From Zasmidium citrigriseum (lineage: Eukaryota > Ascomycota > Dothideomycetes > Mycosphaerellales > Mycosphaerellaceae): a DNA stretch of 64,000 nucleotides. This document shows positions 20,197 to 31,190 of this stretch, in pieces; the stretch's first letter is position 1, and each line of letters starts with the position of its first letter. Where the stretch lies: the NCBI GenBank assembly GCA_002786025.1, contig NHNW01000009.1:440376-504375 (forward strand). Direction: 5' to 3'. The translations under genes were made by a program, and so were the position numbers. The notes below the pieces were generated by a model. The model worked only from the letters and a program-made list of their open reading frames with translations. It searched no databases and had not been told where the DNA came from.

Positions 20197-22431
20197 TCAG
20201 TCGCCCATCCAGGCCGAGAGGCGATTGCCTCCAAACCTTGCTGCAAACCGAAGGCCGGTGGAGCCCATCGGGAAGTAGCTGACAAGGTACCAGACGAGCG
20301 CAACCAACTGCACTATCGACGACATCAACGTGAGGATGGTGCTTTGAAGCTGCGAGAAGATGGAGGTCAGCATATCATTCAGGAATCATTTAGATGACGA
20401 CAAGATGCGGCAAATGCGGCTTGGCCAATATCAATAGTCGATGCGAAGCAGGCAGGGAGGTGAATGGATGGTGGCGAGAGTGAGATAGGGCAAAAGAGGC
20501 GCATGTAGAGGTAAGCCAAGTGCGGAGAACGGGAGGTTGCATGGGTTTGGCGGGTGGTTTGGCTGGCAGCGACAGGACAAAGGTGCGACGAATGATCGGC
20601 AAGAATCACAAAGATATTGTGAGAGCGCAGCAGGTTTCGAGAGTTGAGTGCCAGAACAAGAGGGTGTGGTGCGCGGCTCCGTGGTTTTCCGAACGGACTT
20701 TGAGGAGATTTTGGACTTACCCCGACGGCGAAGTAGAGGGTCAGCGCAATGCTTCCAAAGTAGGTGGCTGTGAAGGGCAAGCGTTCTTGCGAGACCAGAT
20801 GGCGCACTGGAGTGTGAGATCAGCAAAGTTCCCACTTTGGTAGCACCCTGGTCGAATCGGCTGCGGGTTTGCGAGCGAGCGATGTGGTGATGGTCGTCGG
20901 GAGGTGGCACGCTCCGGATTGGCGCGCCATGATTGACGGCCACAACCAGGTGCGAGCGAGGCTAGGTGTGGCAAAGGATCAACAGAGTAGGAGGCTGCTT
21001 ACCGTAGACCAGTGGGCCCATCATGACCGCCCATGAGCCCAAGAAGAGCGCCGACGCCATCGACCATCTGACCAGCCGTTAGCGTTGTATTTTTGGGGCG
21101 TTGAACGATCAACGGCGCTGCGAGGGAGCGAAATATGGGTCTGTTTTCGTGTTGATAGTGATTGTGGCAGACAATGAGGAGCGCAATCAACGCAACCTGG
21201 CCAGGCCCATACGAAGCCATAGCACAGGTTGCAGCAGATCGACACGAGGGCTCTGCCTGTTGCAGCGGGCGGATGCGCGAAATGGTTGCAGCAGCTGCAC
21301 GCACCCCGGACCGCGCTAGCCTTGTGGTCAGGCGGGCGCTCCCATTGCATAAGTGGCCGCGGACGAGCAGCGTACTGCATTGAACGCCGCGTGGCTGCGG
21401 ATGCGACGAATGATTCGACGCGTCAATGAAAATGGGAATAGAAGGGAGAAATGCTTGGATGGGAGCGGGAAATACGAGAGGGCAGCACACCCACTCGTTC
21501 GCGGACGGGCAGGGTTCGAGGGTCTGGGTTCAGGCGAACAGGGAGCGGATCTGAGATCGGCCGAGACGAGATGAGAGATGATGATACGTACAGTATGGCG
21601 AACTTGCGCGGTCGAAAGGTGAGGGCGGGCAGGAGGAAGAAGCAGACGACAAAGAGGGCGATGGCGGCGAGGTTGAGGCCGCCGAAGATCAGGAGTCTAT
21701 CCCATCGACTTACTGCAGTGGAGCAAAGACGTTAGCAATGTCTCGGCTTGGGTGTTGTGTAGGGCAGGCTGCAAGCGGGCGAGCTCGCTGCTGCTTCGAA
21801 GTGGTGGATGACTATGGGGATGGCGCTAGGGGAGAAACCTGCGAGTCGCATGCACGGCCGGCGCAAACGCAGGAACTGCACATAGTCACCTGTGGCGGCG
21901 CGTAGAGCGTTAGGCCGCTGCTGCAAGCTGCGAGCTGCGAGCAATGCTGAGGTGCTTGCATTTCGTGCTGCTGCTGCCGGTGCAGTCTGCTTCGCGTGGC
22001 CGAGACCTGGCTGCAAGCTGCAGGCTTCTTTGTGTAGGAGTAGGAGGCCGAAACCAAGCTCATGCGCCCCCACGGCGGTCGTATGCAGGATGCGAACATG
22101 TCCAAGAGACAGCTCGCAAGCAGCAGGCTCCGCTCGCGCCGAGACACGAGCACAGTAATGCGTACGGGGCGGATGTATGGGGATGGGTTGGTGATGTCGT
22201 AGACTTACGCGCAAACCACCCTTCTTCTTCTTCCCTCCTGGTCCGGGCAGGCAGCGGTGCGCCGGGAGCTTCGCCTTCGGTGGTGGGCAGTCGCACGTTG
22301 CCTTGATTGCTGAAAGGATTATACTTTGAGAGCGAGCCGAGTAGGGGCGTCTCTCTGTTCGTGTTGGCGGGCTGCTCGCGGCGTGACCAGCCCAAGCTGT
22401 TCATGCTGTCTCTGAACGACGACGAGGCCAT
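20197..22431 (-). CDS. SFT2: Sft2-family Golgi/endosome vesicle transport membrane protein, with long introns
   Basis: Five reverse-strand exons: 22431-22209, 21712-21592, 21067-21003, 20806-20721, 20349-20197, giving 215 residues. Residues 1-70 are a cytosolic tail (MASSSFRDSMNSLGWSRREQ...PLLGSLSKYNPFSNQGNV). Four membrane segments follow: WDRLLIFGGLNLAAIALFVV(CFFLLPAL), WSMASALFLGSWAVMMGPLVYG, FTATYFGSIALTLYFAVG and ILTLMSSIVQLVALVWYLVSYFPMGSTGLRF. This is the exact Sft2 pattern, including the conserved Arg-Pro-Arg-Lys-Phe-Ala after span two. The yeast protein functions with Got1 in retrograde fusion of endosome-derived vesicles with the Golgi. All splice sites are canonical, but the introns are 496, 524, 196 and 371 nt, far longer than the other introns in the window. 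Confidence 0.93.
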
Positions 22432-25400
22432 GGTCGTGCTGGTGGTGCCAATGCGGTCTTTGTGTGGGCGATCGGTAGCGCGTTTGAGAAGTCGTCGAGC
22501 AGCGGAGCTGTGCTAGGGTGCCGTCGAGGATTTGAATGGGGTGAATGGGCGAGCTGGCGAATTGTGCTGCCTATTGGGCCCTGGGGTGCCGCGCGAGCCG
22601 ATTGGGAGGGTGCTCAGGACGGCGGCGGTGCGGTGCAGGCGTGCCTCAGCGTCGTAGCTGTGTGTGAATGTGGCGACGAGCTCGTCTTGATGCGGTACGG
22701 TGGAGGGCGTTGACAGGGAAGCGCACAAGGCAGAGCAGAGCAAGCTCTCGCAAGCGCGGAAAGGGCCCGGCCGGCAGCCACACCCACGCCGCACTCGACA
22801 AACTATCCTCCCATCAACCTTTCGCCTACAACCTGCAGGGTCTCACGGAGGATGATTGCGTGCAGCGGTATGCGATGCGATCGACGCGAAACTCGATCGC
22901 CCGCTGCAAACCAATGACGGCAGTTTCATAGCTGCAGCGGCGTGTGATGCGCGCCCGTCAAAGAGCAGCAGCGCTGAGTGGACGACGACACGCTGGCGGG
23001 CAGAGACAGGACCGAGTGCAATGACCTGATTCGTAGCTGGGACGACCTCACCGCCGGCCGCAAGAATGCAGTTTGGCAGCAGCAGTTGGCGGTGGGCAGC
23101 AGGCTGGCGGGCGTTCGCAGCCAGACGTGTCAACTGTTGTCTCATCCGAGAGAGGAGACTCTGGGACGTGGCTGAAGCTGCCCGCGCAACCCATATGGCA
23201 CACCCACAATCCTGCGTGCTCTGGTATAGTAGCTTGCTCTGAGGCTAGGAGGTAGCAGCAGCTTCAGGCAAGCTCGCGCTGGGCAGCCAGGTGCTGACTC
23301 CGGCGGCCTGGCTCAAAGACGGCACTGGTGATGGGGGGTGGGGGGAGGGCTATATGAGTCAAGTCGTCATGGTGCGCGTCGCCAGAGGTGAGACACCTTG
23401 CAAGTGCTCGCTCGCGCCCTCCCGTCCATATGAGCCTCTCGCCTTGGCATATGGGAGCAGCGAGTACAAAGGACGCGGCTCTGCTCTGCTCGCGCTCGTC
23501 TCCGAATCCAATCTCACTCCAAGTCTCCGTACTACTCGTCTCGCTCGTCGTCATCGCCTCCATCAGATAATCATTCAGCCGCGCCTTGCCGTGCCTTGAG
23601 GCTGCGAACCCCCTTCCTGCGCGAACCCAATATCTGCCGCTGCTTGCAACCCAGGCCGCCGCAGCCGCGCTCGCTCAATCAGACGCTGAGCAAGCGCATC
23701 GTCCGTCGTCGTTGGACCAGGAAGCCCGAATAACCGACCGCCAGGGATTCTTATATCTGCCGTCATCGCGCGGGATATCTTGGTGACTGGTTGACCGTAC
23801 CGTCGTCGACCGCCATTCGCGACGTTGTAACTCGTCCGTCCCCAGAATCTGGTCGACGATCAAAGGCCGAAGAAAGGTTCAGGCTTGGCCCGCTTTCACC
23901 GCCTGCCGCCAGCAGGTCCACCGAGCAGCGCCTCATTCAGAGCCAGAGTCTCACTTCTGCTCCATATCACTCGGCCTCCGAACTCCTCCAGCGGCCGTCC
24001 TCTTCTCACCTCACACACCCTCCTGGCTTGACATCGACTCTGTCTCCCTCCTTGCGACACTTGACGGTTGACAGCGCCGTCGCACACAACCGCCACCGCC
24101 ACAGACAAAGGCAGCCATTTTCGAATTAGACGCTCGGCAAACCTCCGCCGGTTCGCGCGCACCCTTTCAGCTTTCTCCAGGCCGATCAGATCCTCCCCGC
24201 CATTAGCCCAGCACGCTGCGCTCGGGGATTTGCGCGACCACCGACCTCTGCCAGCGACTCCACGTCGCACACACTGCTGCACCCCGCCAGCAGCCGCTTC
24301 TGCTTCGATCGATACACCATATCAGCACCTCCTTTGTGTGCTGAGAGCCGTTCATAAGCGGCTACAGCACCCGCCGTCGCCGACCAGCCGCGAGGACCGC
24401 GACTAGGCTGACCGCCGCCGAAGAAGACTCATCCTCCACCTCCACCCACCTCCGATTTGAACCACCTCCTCCCAAGGACGCACCCACCCGCTTTCACGTG
24501 CGAGATATACCAACCGCTGCCTCAACACCCTGCAGGCAGCCCGACGTTGAAGACGATACCCAGGGCGGCCTCAAGGTGAGTACATTCGTCGTGCTGTCCT
24601 CTTTCGTCCCGGCATCGGCGCGAAGTGCGCTACGCCGTCTGCAGCCTTCGACATTGCTGCGAGCGACGGCAGGGCGTATCGTCGGCCAGAACGTCTCTTC
24701 GCATTGCCTGCGAGCCTCTTCCACGTATGCCGCTTGGCGACGCATGAACGCTGCCTGTCGTCCGCGCCGGTGCATGCCTCTCCACGCTGGCACGGCTGGC
24801 AAATTTCATGCGTCTGCAGCCAGCCGAACAATTTGATATCGCTCGCGCACCAATGCTCATAGCTGACTCCAATATCCTCCAGACTCCTCCCTCCTCCACC
24901 CAACTTCCAACTTTTTCCACGCGAGCGCCGCACGTCATAGCCTGACACGAGATTTGCCCTACTGCCGTACTCGCCCAAGCCGCTCACCCATTGGAGCGCA
25001 TACACCGCCGTACTCCAGCGGCTATCTGTCCGGTCCTATTATTGTGCCAGGCAAACACATCCGCCTGTCAGCAACAGCTCGGCACGCTATCGGCAAGACC
25101 AAGTACCGCCGAACGCCACACCACAGCAGCCAGAGATTCGATCGGCCACGACACCTCCGCGCTGCTTGGTAGGACAGAGAGGAGAAGCACCATAGCAGTC
25201 GACAAACAGTGACATGATTGCATGACCAGCTCGAGGAATGCCTGTATCCTGTAAGTACCCGCCTCTACTTATACTCCCTCGATCCCCGACCATCTTGCAC
25301 TGCTCGAGCTGCACCGTTCCTCCGGCAAACATGTGCAGTCATGGATACACCACTTATCTATACCGCTCGCGTTGCTACACCGGTCTCACACCGGGAATGC

Positions 25401-25547
25401 CCGACTGTCGACTTGTCCTGGCTGACGCATCTTCCTATAGCTAGCCAGAACCTCACTACATTTCCTCCCTTCGAAAGCCAGAGCAAGGAATCCCCCACCA
25501 AGCGCGATTCACCTCTCGAGCTCTGCTTTGACGACGACAACATCACA
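22432..25547. other. 3.1-kb divergent region: Sft2 promoter and long leader of the bHLH gene
   Basis: No protein gene is supported. A canonical donor GTAAGT at 25252 and acceptor CCTATAG at 25440 suggest a 5'-UTR intron just before the bHLH start, and another GTGAGT donor lies at ~24574. The 23.5-24.5 kb stretch is CT- and CCG-rich as in fungal leaders. Many short upstream ATGs precede the coding start, so translation may be controlled by upstream frames. This is inference from sequence signals only. Confidence 0.5.
23333..23349 (+). promoter_or_regulatory. G-run with quadruplex potential next to TATA-like sequence
   Basis: Seventeen bases made of G6-T-G6-A-G3, immediately followed by CTATATGAG. 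The run offers at least four G3 tracts with single-base loops and so could fold as a G-quadruplex, and the adjacent TATATGAG could be a core promoter for the bHLH gene. No expression evidence is available from sequence. Confidence 0.3.
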
Positions 25548-27041
25548 ATGGCCAGCGCCACGTCTCCATATATCAAGCCGGAGCCCAACGAGTTTGGCAA
25601 CATCGACTTCAACCAATACACGCAGTTCAACCAGGGCCAGCACAACGGTCATATGAACTCCAACACCATGAACCCCGCCAACCTGACCAATGGCAATGGC
25701 TACATGTCGTCAAGCTTCAATCTTGGCAATTCCGGCATTGCAGATGACGAGCTTCTCGACCTCGAGATCAACCAGAACCAGCAAGGCGGCCAATTTGACT
25801 TCAACTCGGGCATGCAAAACTTCATGAACCAGCAGCAGATGGGTCAGCAAAACGGCAACGTCTTCTCTCACACGCCTGACGGCGGCCCAATCCAGTCGCC
25901 ATTCACCAATGACTTCAACTACGGCCAGTTCCGGCCTATGGGTCAGCAACAGCAGCAGTTCGGCGGTCACAGCTTGCCCTCACAAGCCGGCTTCCGACCT
26001 CACATGCAACATATCGACAGGAAGGTGTCTGACTCACGGTCACCTGCCACCCCCAACACGCCCGGCATGAACCACCTTCAAGTTTCTGACGAGTACGCAC
26101 ACCCAGGCATGCAACCCATTCAACACCGACAGCAAGGCTCAATCGGCAACGGTTGGGATAGCACACCAAGCGGCCACAGCTGGGACGCCTCATCACCTTT
26201 CCCATCACCTGCCAACGGACAGCCCGTGCACGCTCAGATTTCAGAAGTTCTCAAGAACACTCATCACCACAAGGTTGCTTCGTCACTTCCGACCAAGATG
26301 GAGCCAGGCACCGGCCCACCATTCACCACTTCACAAGAACAGAAGCGACGTCGGCGGCGCGAGTCTCACAACCTGGTTGAGCGACGCCGTCGCGACAACA
26401 TCAACGAGCGCATCCACGACCTTGGCACGCTTGTACCACAGCACCGACTCGAAGATGAGAAGGTGCGAAAGCACTTGCAGACTAATGCGCCACTGTCACC
26501 ATCCATTGCCAATGCCACGGGCATGTCGCCACCCAATGCATCCTCCTTGCTTGGCGGCCAGCGTCGCTCCGGCGCCGGCAACATCACGCAAGGCCTCCCC
26601 ATGGAGGAGAAGGACAAAGGTCCAAACAAGGGCGACATCTTGAACGGATCCGTCGCTTGGACTCGAGACATGATGTGGTACATGCACCTCAAGCTCCGCC
26701 AGGAAGAGGAGCTCAAGGAGCTTGTGCAGCAGTTGGGCGGGAGCTGGCCTTTCAACCCCACGGAGGAGGAGAAGCGGATGCGGTCTGAGATCCTGGAGAT
26801 CCTCAACAAGCACCAGCAACTCGGCGGCTTCCCGGGCTACTCTCGAGCACAAGGTTCCGGCCTGCGGGTCCCTGGATACACCAACATCGCCGGCGACAGC
26901 GTCAACAGCGACCAGTCATCCAACGGCCAATCACTTCCACCTGTCTCACCTATGGGCAGTGGCATCTCGCAGCCTTCCAACCAGTACTGGAATGCCGAGT
27001 TCAAGGAGGAAGATGAGTATGGTATGGACATGATACATTAG
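25548..27041 (+). CDS. bHLH transcription factor with long loop (fungal, GlcD-gamma-like)
   Basis: Intronless 497-residue protein from MASATSPYIKPEPNEFGN. Residues 1-260 are Gln/Asn/Gly-rich and disordered (activation-type). The basic region KRRRRRESHNLVERRRRDNINERIHDLG (~265-292) has the His-Glu-Arg pattern that contacts E-boxes (CANNTG). Helix 2 is displaced by a ~65-residue Ser/Pro loop, with KGDILNGSVAWTRDMMWYMHLKLRQEEELKELV as helix 2 plus leucine-type extension. This architecture fits the large-loop fungal bHLH group. The reading frame is open upstream to 25218, including an in-frame ATG at 25341, so an N-terminally extended form (566 residues) is possible if the presumed 5'-UTR intron 25252-25440 is retained. 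I chose the ATG at 25548 because of the splice signals and its CATCACAATGGCC context. Confidence 0.9.
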   Translation: MASATSPYIKPEPNEFGNIDFNQYTQFNQGQHNGHMNSNTMNPANLTNGNGYMSSSFNLGNSGIADDELLDLEINQNQQGGQFDFNSGMQNFMNQQQMGQQNGNVFSHTPDGGPIQSPFTNDFNYGQFRPMGQQQQQFGGHSLPSQAGFRPHMQHIDRKVSDSRSPATPNTPGMNHLQVSDEYAHPGMQPIQHRQQGSIGNGWDSTPSGHSWDASSPFPSPANGQPVHAQISEVLKNTHHHKVASSLPTKMEPGTGPPFTTSQEQKRRRRRESHNLVERRRRDNINERIHDLGTLVPQHRLEDEKVRKHLQTNAPLSPSIANATGMSPPNASSLLGGQRRSGAGNITQGLPMEEKDKGPNKGDILNGSVAWTRDMMWYMHLKLRQEEELKELVQQLGGSWPFNPTEEEKRMRSEILEILNKHQQLGGFPGYSRAQGSGLRVPGYTNIAGDSVNSDQSSNGQSLPPVSPMGSGISQPSNQYWNAEFKEEDEYGMDMIH

Positions 27042-28679
27042 AATTGTGTCACCACCCAGCCACACTTCTCTATTCCCCAACTGCCACTACCCAACGGACT
27101 CCCTGTTGACCTGGATACCTGATCTGACACCGGCATGATCCGATCTCCGACAGCCGAGAAATGGTTGCACGAAGCCAGCTCGAGCACACCTCTACAGGCC
27201 CGAAATAGACATGTCATGACCCCCTTGCATCACCCACCACATCGATCCGGGTACACGGGCATTGTGTCTGATTCACTTTGCGACGACCCGCGTATCACGT
27301 TGAGACACGACGACGACGAACAAAGGATACACTACCCTACCAACCTCCTCTCTTGACCGACATCTACACCACACACAACACCAGGAACGGCGTTGCGGAT
27401 TTGGCTGGAACCCTTGCTAGCTGCCTTGATATGCTTATGCGACACCAATGATACCACCACATGTTCTTGCCTTGCTGTTTTTCTCGACGATGCATTGGAT
27501 GGGCGGCGAACGGATGGAAGGGATGAATGGAGTTTCCCCAAGGACGGAGCATTTTGATTTTCCTTTTCCTTACCGCCACGGACGGCTGGAATTTGTCATG
27601 ACGATGTTGATGAGACACCAACTCACCTCGGATTTTTCTACACACACCACACAGACCCAGACACTTGACGACAAGAAACTTTGAAACCCTGATATGCATG
27701 GCGGTACCTCGAGACACCAAATGAGTTTTTGGCTTATGAGAGCAGAAGATAACTTGCTTGTTGGGAGGAACTACCGGAATGGATGGATTGATGGGATGGG
27801 ATTGAGGGACTTGTTGCTTTAGACTGTGTGTGCGATGGCATGGAAATGAGAGAGGTGCAGACTTTCTGATTTTACTTTTCTGGGATTTGTTGCATGCGTG
27901 CATATTCGGGTTTTAGCATGAGATTTTAATCACATTTGTTCAAATCAATCACAACTTCACCCTTTCAAATGTTGATGTCTGGCGCGAGGTGGTTGTGGAT
28001 GGGGATTTGGAATCGATGAAGTGTGTGGTTGTGATTGAGCTGCGAATGTCTGAGGTGTTGCATTCCTTGCGCGATACTGACTGACTGTCTCTTGCGCTCG
28101 GGTGTCAGACCACCGAAGCCCTGGCTGTCATCGATGTCGATGCCCAGAGCCTGTGCTACCTTGCTGTGGCTGTGCTTGTCTCATCCCGCCCTTGTTCACG
28201 GATCCGTCATTCTGCCTCTCCTGTCTTCCAAGCCTCCCATCTTCCGGGCAGGAGTGACAGGTGTCAAACATCCTCCGTACCTTGCTTCGTAATTCTCCGG
28301 CGGTGGGACAGTCTCCCGAGTGACGGGGTTTTGGTGTTTGAAACCTGGGAGTGGAGTGTCTACCCTCGCTGGGTATTTGCGGCTTTGGGGAAGTGCACGA
28401 GCGGTGGGTCCCGGGGGTTTGGTGAGAGGATCATTTGGGCGTTGGTGTTGACGGGTCGTCGGTAGGAGGAGGAAGGCGGGCGTGAAGAGTGTGCGTCGTG
28501 GAGAGAGAGTTGGAGGCGACCAGGATATCCTGTTTCTTGCTGGACACACCATCTCTTGGGTTCGAGTCAAGGGTGCGTGTGCCCGATGGCCTGCCAACGT
28601 TCTTTGGAGGGGTTCTTGGAGGTGGGTGGTATCCAACTCTTCACACCGTCTCTTCCCCTCAAACCACTCGACCGCATGC
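27042..28679. other. Convergent intergenic region (1.6 kb)
   Basis: Lies between the stop of the bHLH gene and the stop of Cox19. It should contain both 3' untranslated regions. I find no supported gene, RNA gene or repeat. Confidence 0.45.
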
Positions 28680-29035
28680 TCATTTCTTCCCCGCCTCCTC
28701 CCCCTCCTTCTGCTGCTTCTCCTGCTCCTGAAACCCCAGATTCTTCATCGAGTCCGGCGCCATCAGGTTCCTGTTCACCCCCATCAATCAGTCTTCAATC
28801 TCACCAAGCCAGGTAGGTTGTTGTATGCATACCTCTCCATCCGACACTGCAAATAACTCTTACTCAACTCCCTGCACGCCTCATCATTCACGCCCCGATG
28901 ACTCTTCAAGCACTTCAGATACTGCTTCATAATCGGCTGGCACTCGGCCTCGTGGTCCAGTGGAAAAGACCCGCGTTCGGGCGGGATGGGCTTGGAGAAT
29001 TTGGCGCCGCCGCCTGGGCCGCCGAATGTTGACAT
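28680..29035 (-). CDS. COX19: Cox19-type twin CX9C mitochondrial assembly factor
   Basis: Two reverse-strand exons, 29035-28833 and 28770-28680, with a 62-nt intron (GTATGC...GAACAG). Splicing gives 97 residues and replaces a premature-stop tail with RNLMAPDSMKNLGFQEQEKQQK. The motif PPERGSFPLDHEAEC, then C-QPIMKQYLK-C and C-RELSKSYLQ-C, is the diagnostic Cox19 arrangement: two CX9C motifs in a CHCH fold, oxidised by Mia40 in the intermembrane space. Cox19 helps deliver copper to cytochrome c oxidase together with Cox11. The Gly-rich start (MSTFGGPGGGAKFSKP) is usual. Confidence 0.94.
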
Positions 29036-30077
29036 GCTGCACACTTCCCTCTCCCAAAGACACCGTCTCTTGAAGGTCGCCGTTTTGATGAAGAGGTGAT
29101 GTCGCAAGAAAGCAAGGTGAAGTCAAGCGCATCCTTGTCAATGGAACGATTGGCCGGGGATGCAATTCCGAAGGGCGGACGCCAGCGGATGTTCAGCAGC
29201 GCGGCATCAGGCACGAGGCGCGGAGGGCATTTAGGCCTGGGTTTCGCTGCACATCCATCTCTTCCTCGTCTTCCCCAAGCGATGTCTTGCGTCTGCTGCT
29301 GCAAGCGAGCGCTTGCTTCATGGATCTGAGGCGTGCACGGTCGATGTGGGCGCTTAGAGTGTTTCATGCGAAGGATGAGGTTGAGTGGGATCGGGGAGTT
29401 GCTTGTTTCTTGCTGTTGACTATCTCCCCTCCTTCCTACCTTCCTTTTTTAGAGTCCGAGTCAGGGAAGGAGAGATGTCTGACTACAGTCTGGGAAAGAG
29501 CTTTGGATTCTTGGCGGCGATATCGAGCGCTCGACCTCACACCATGCCTGCTGCAGAAACCGGACACCGAACCTGATCGGGAGGCCCAGTGCCTTGACCA
29601 CGCCGAAACGACAAACAGCCTCAGCGTCCTCTTCGGTAGTGCAAAAGTTGATTCGTTCTCTCTTGGAACACCGAAAGTCAAACGCTCCAAAGACACGCGC
29701 ACACGACAGGCGAATATTGTCGAAATGGGACCAAGCATTGCAGCACCGACGTGCGCACACCCAGATTATGCTCCTAAGCCCTTACTAGTGTTTTCAGAAG
29801 GGTCATACAAGGGCCTCACCAGGCACTGGACTTTGATATCTCTGCGATGTGGAAGCTTTGGAGGCTACCGCCATATCTGGGTCCCCATTACCACGCATCT
29901 CATTCGCAGGCACTGCCACCTACAACTCGAGAATTAAGGCCCACGAAATTCGAAAAAGGTAGGCAATTTTCTATATATTTCACCCACGACTCTCGAGAAA
30001 TTCCTCCCTCTCAACTACTGCAACTTTCAAACTCTGCAAACTTTTCTTCCCCATCTGCAACATCAACATCAGCGAAC
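29036..30077. other. Divergent promoter region between Cox19 and the ELRNxxYE cluster
   Basis: No gene is supported. The last ~100 bases hold a TATATATTTCACCC core at ~29970 and a pyrimidine/CAAC-rich leader before the ATG at 30078, which looks like the promoter of the first cluster gene. Confidence 0.45.
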
Positions 30078-30976
30078 ATGGCGCCCGTCAAGCGTACTAC
30101 CAAGCACACATCCAAACTATATCGATCCACCGCCCCCTACATTCGCGACACAGTGTCGAAGCCGCTGTATCAAAACATCGACGAGCCTGATGAGCCTCTC
30201 GAGGCCGACTCTGAACCTGAGTCAAGCGGACCTGTCACCCTTCTCGACATGCCAGGCGAGATACGCAACCAAATCTATGAGATGGCAGCTGGAAATTCCA
30301 GCGCCAAGGTCATCAGCGAAGATGGCGTCACCTACACCAGCGAATCCGCCCTTGATGGCGTCAATCGACAAATTCAGTCTGAATTTCGAGGTTTTATGAG
30401 CTTGAGGTAAGTTCAGTCTTCATCGAATTCCATCTCAAGTCTAACGCGTTTGCAGGGCCACTCCTCTCGTCTTCGAGGTCGAAGATTTCGATTTCGCCCA
30501 TGTCATCAAGTTCCTCAACGAGACCTCCGAATACGCATTGAACACTCTCCCGAGAGTTGGCAGGAAAGGCCACCGGAAGATCCGAGTCGAGCTTACAGTC
30601 ACTCCATCTTGCCCCGAATACCCTGATGGCCTGAGAGCATGGCTCTCTCGTCTCGACGATACCTCCAAAAATGGTGAGTTGTATGCAACATCTTCTCTAC
30701 TTCGACAAAGCTGACATTGTTCCAGGCCACGACATCAAATTCGAATACCACGTTGAACGTCTCCGTCGGGTAGAAGGCGATGCCAAGCGTTTCACCCGAT
30801 TCATGAGTTCCCTTGTTAGCGTGGCAGCGGGACTGGCGGTGCAAGCTGTTGACCTTGAGTCTGGCCGCGCGCATGATGAGGCAGAGATCCTCAAAGACCT
30901 CTTGATCAAGAGGCATGTCAAGTCGAAATTGCCTCCAAAGGGCCCGCTTGGTATACCACGCGCACCTCGTCCATAG
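30078..30976 (+). CDS. ELRNxxYE-family protein, paralogue 1 of 7 (three exons)
   Basis: Exons 30078-30406, 30456-30673 and 30726-30976 (introns 49 and 52 nt, GTAAGT...CTAAC...GCAG and GTGAGT...CCAG); 265 residues. A basic N-terminal tail (MAPVKRTTKHTSKLYRS) leads to TLLDMPGEIRNQIYEMA (~residues 55-72), the F-box-like signature of this family. Downstream are VNRQIQSEF, EDFDFAHVIKFLN, RKIRVELTV and LRAWLSRLDDTSKNGHDIKFEYHVERL, the same order as in the paralogues at 32.8-39.7 kb. A longer Ala/Val-containing C-terminal tail ends in PKGPLGIPRAPRP. It is the only family member here with two introns and the most divergent. Biochemical role unknown; an F-box-like adaptor or nuclear role is inference. 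Confidence 0.82.
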
Positions 30977-31190
30977 GCTTCGACGCCTCCGACATATGAT
31001 GCATTGTTGATGGAAAAATTCCGCGGAGAGGAAGATATGGGAGGATCTCGCGGCCTCACAAGGCATCCGTAGTGGAGCAGCTGCGTCTTCATTGGCTGGG
31101 TGCCTGGATCTACGGCTGAAGTGGGTCTCCACTTTCTACAACTTGTAATGGCATCTCATGAAACTACTTTCTTTTCATCAGTCTTCAATT

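Noticed and set aside
21732..22214. Reverse-strand open frame inside the first Sft2 intron
   Set aside because: Falls between well-supported splice sites of Sft2 and carries only Ala/Arg/Ser-rich sequence; most simply intronic.
29287..29937. Forward open frame of 216 codons between Cox19 and the first cluster gene
   Set aside because: No domain or plausible composition; overlaps the presumed promoter of the next gene.
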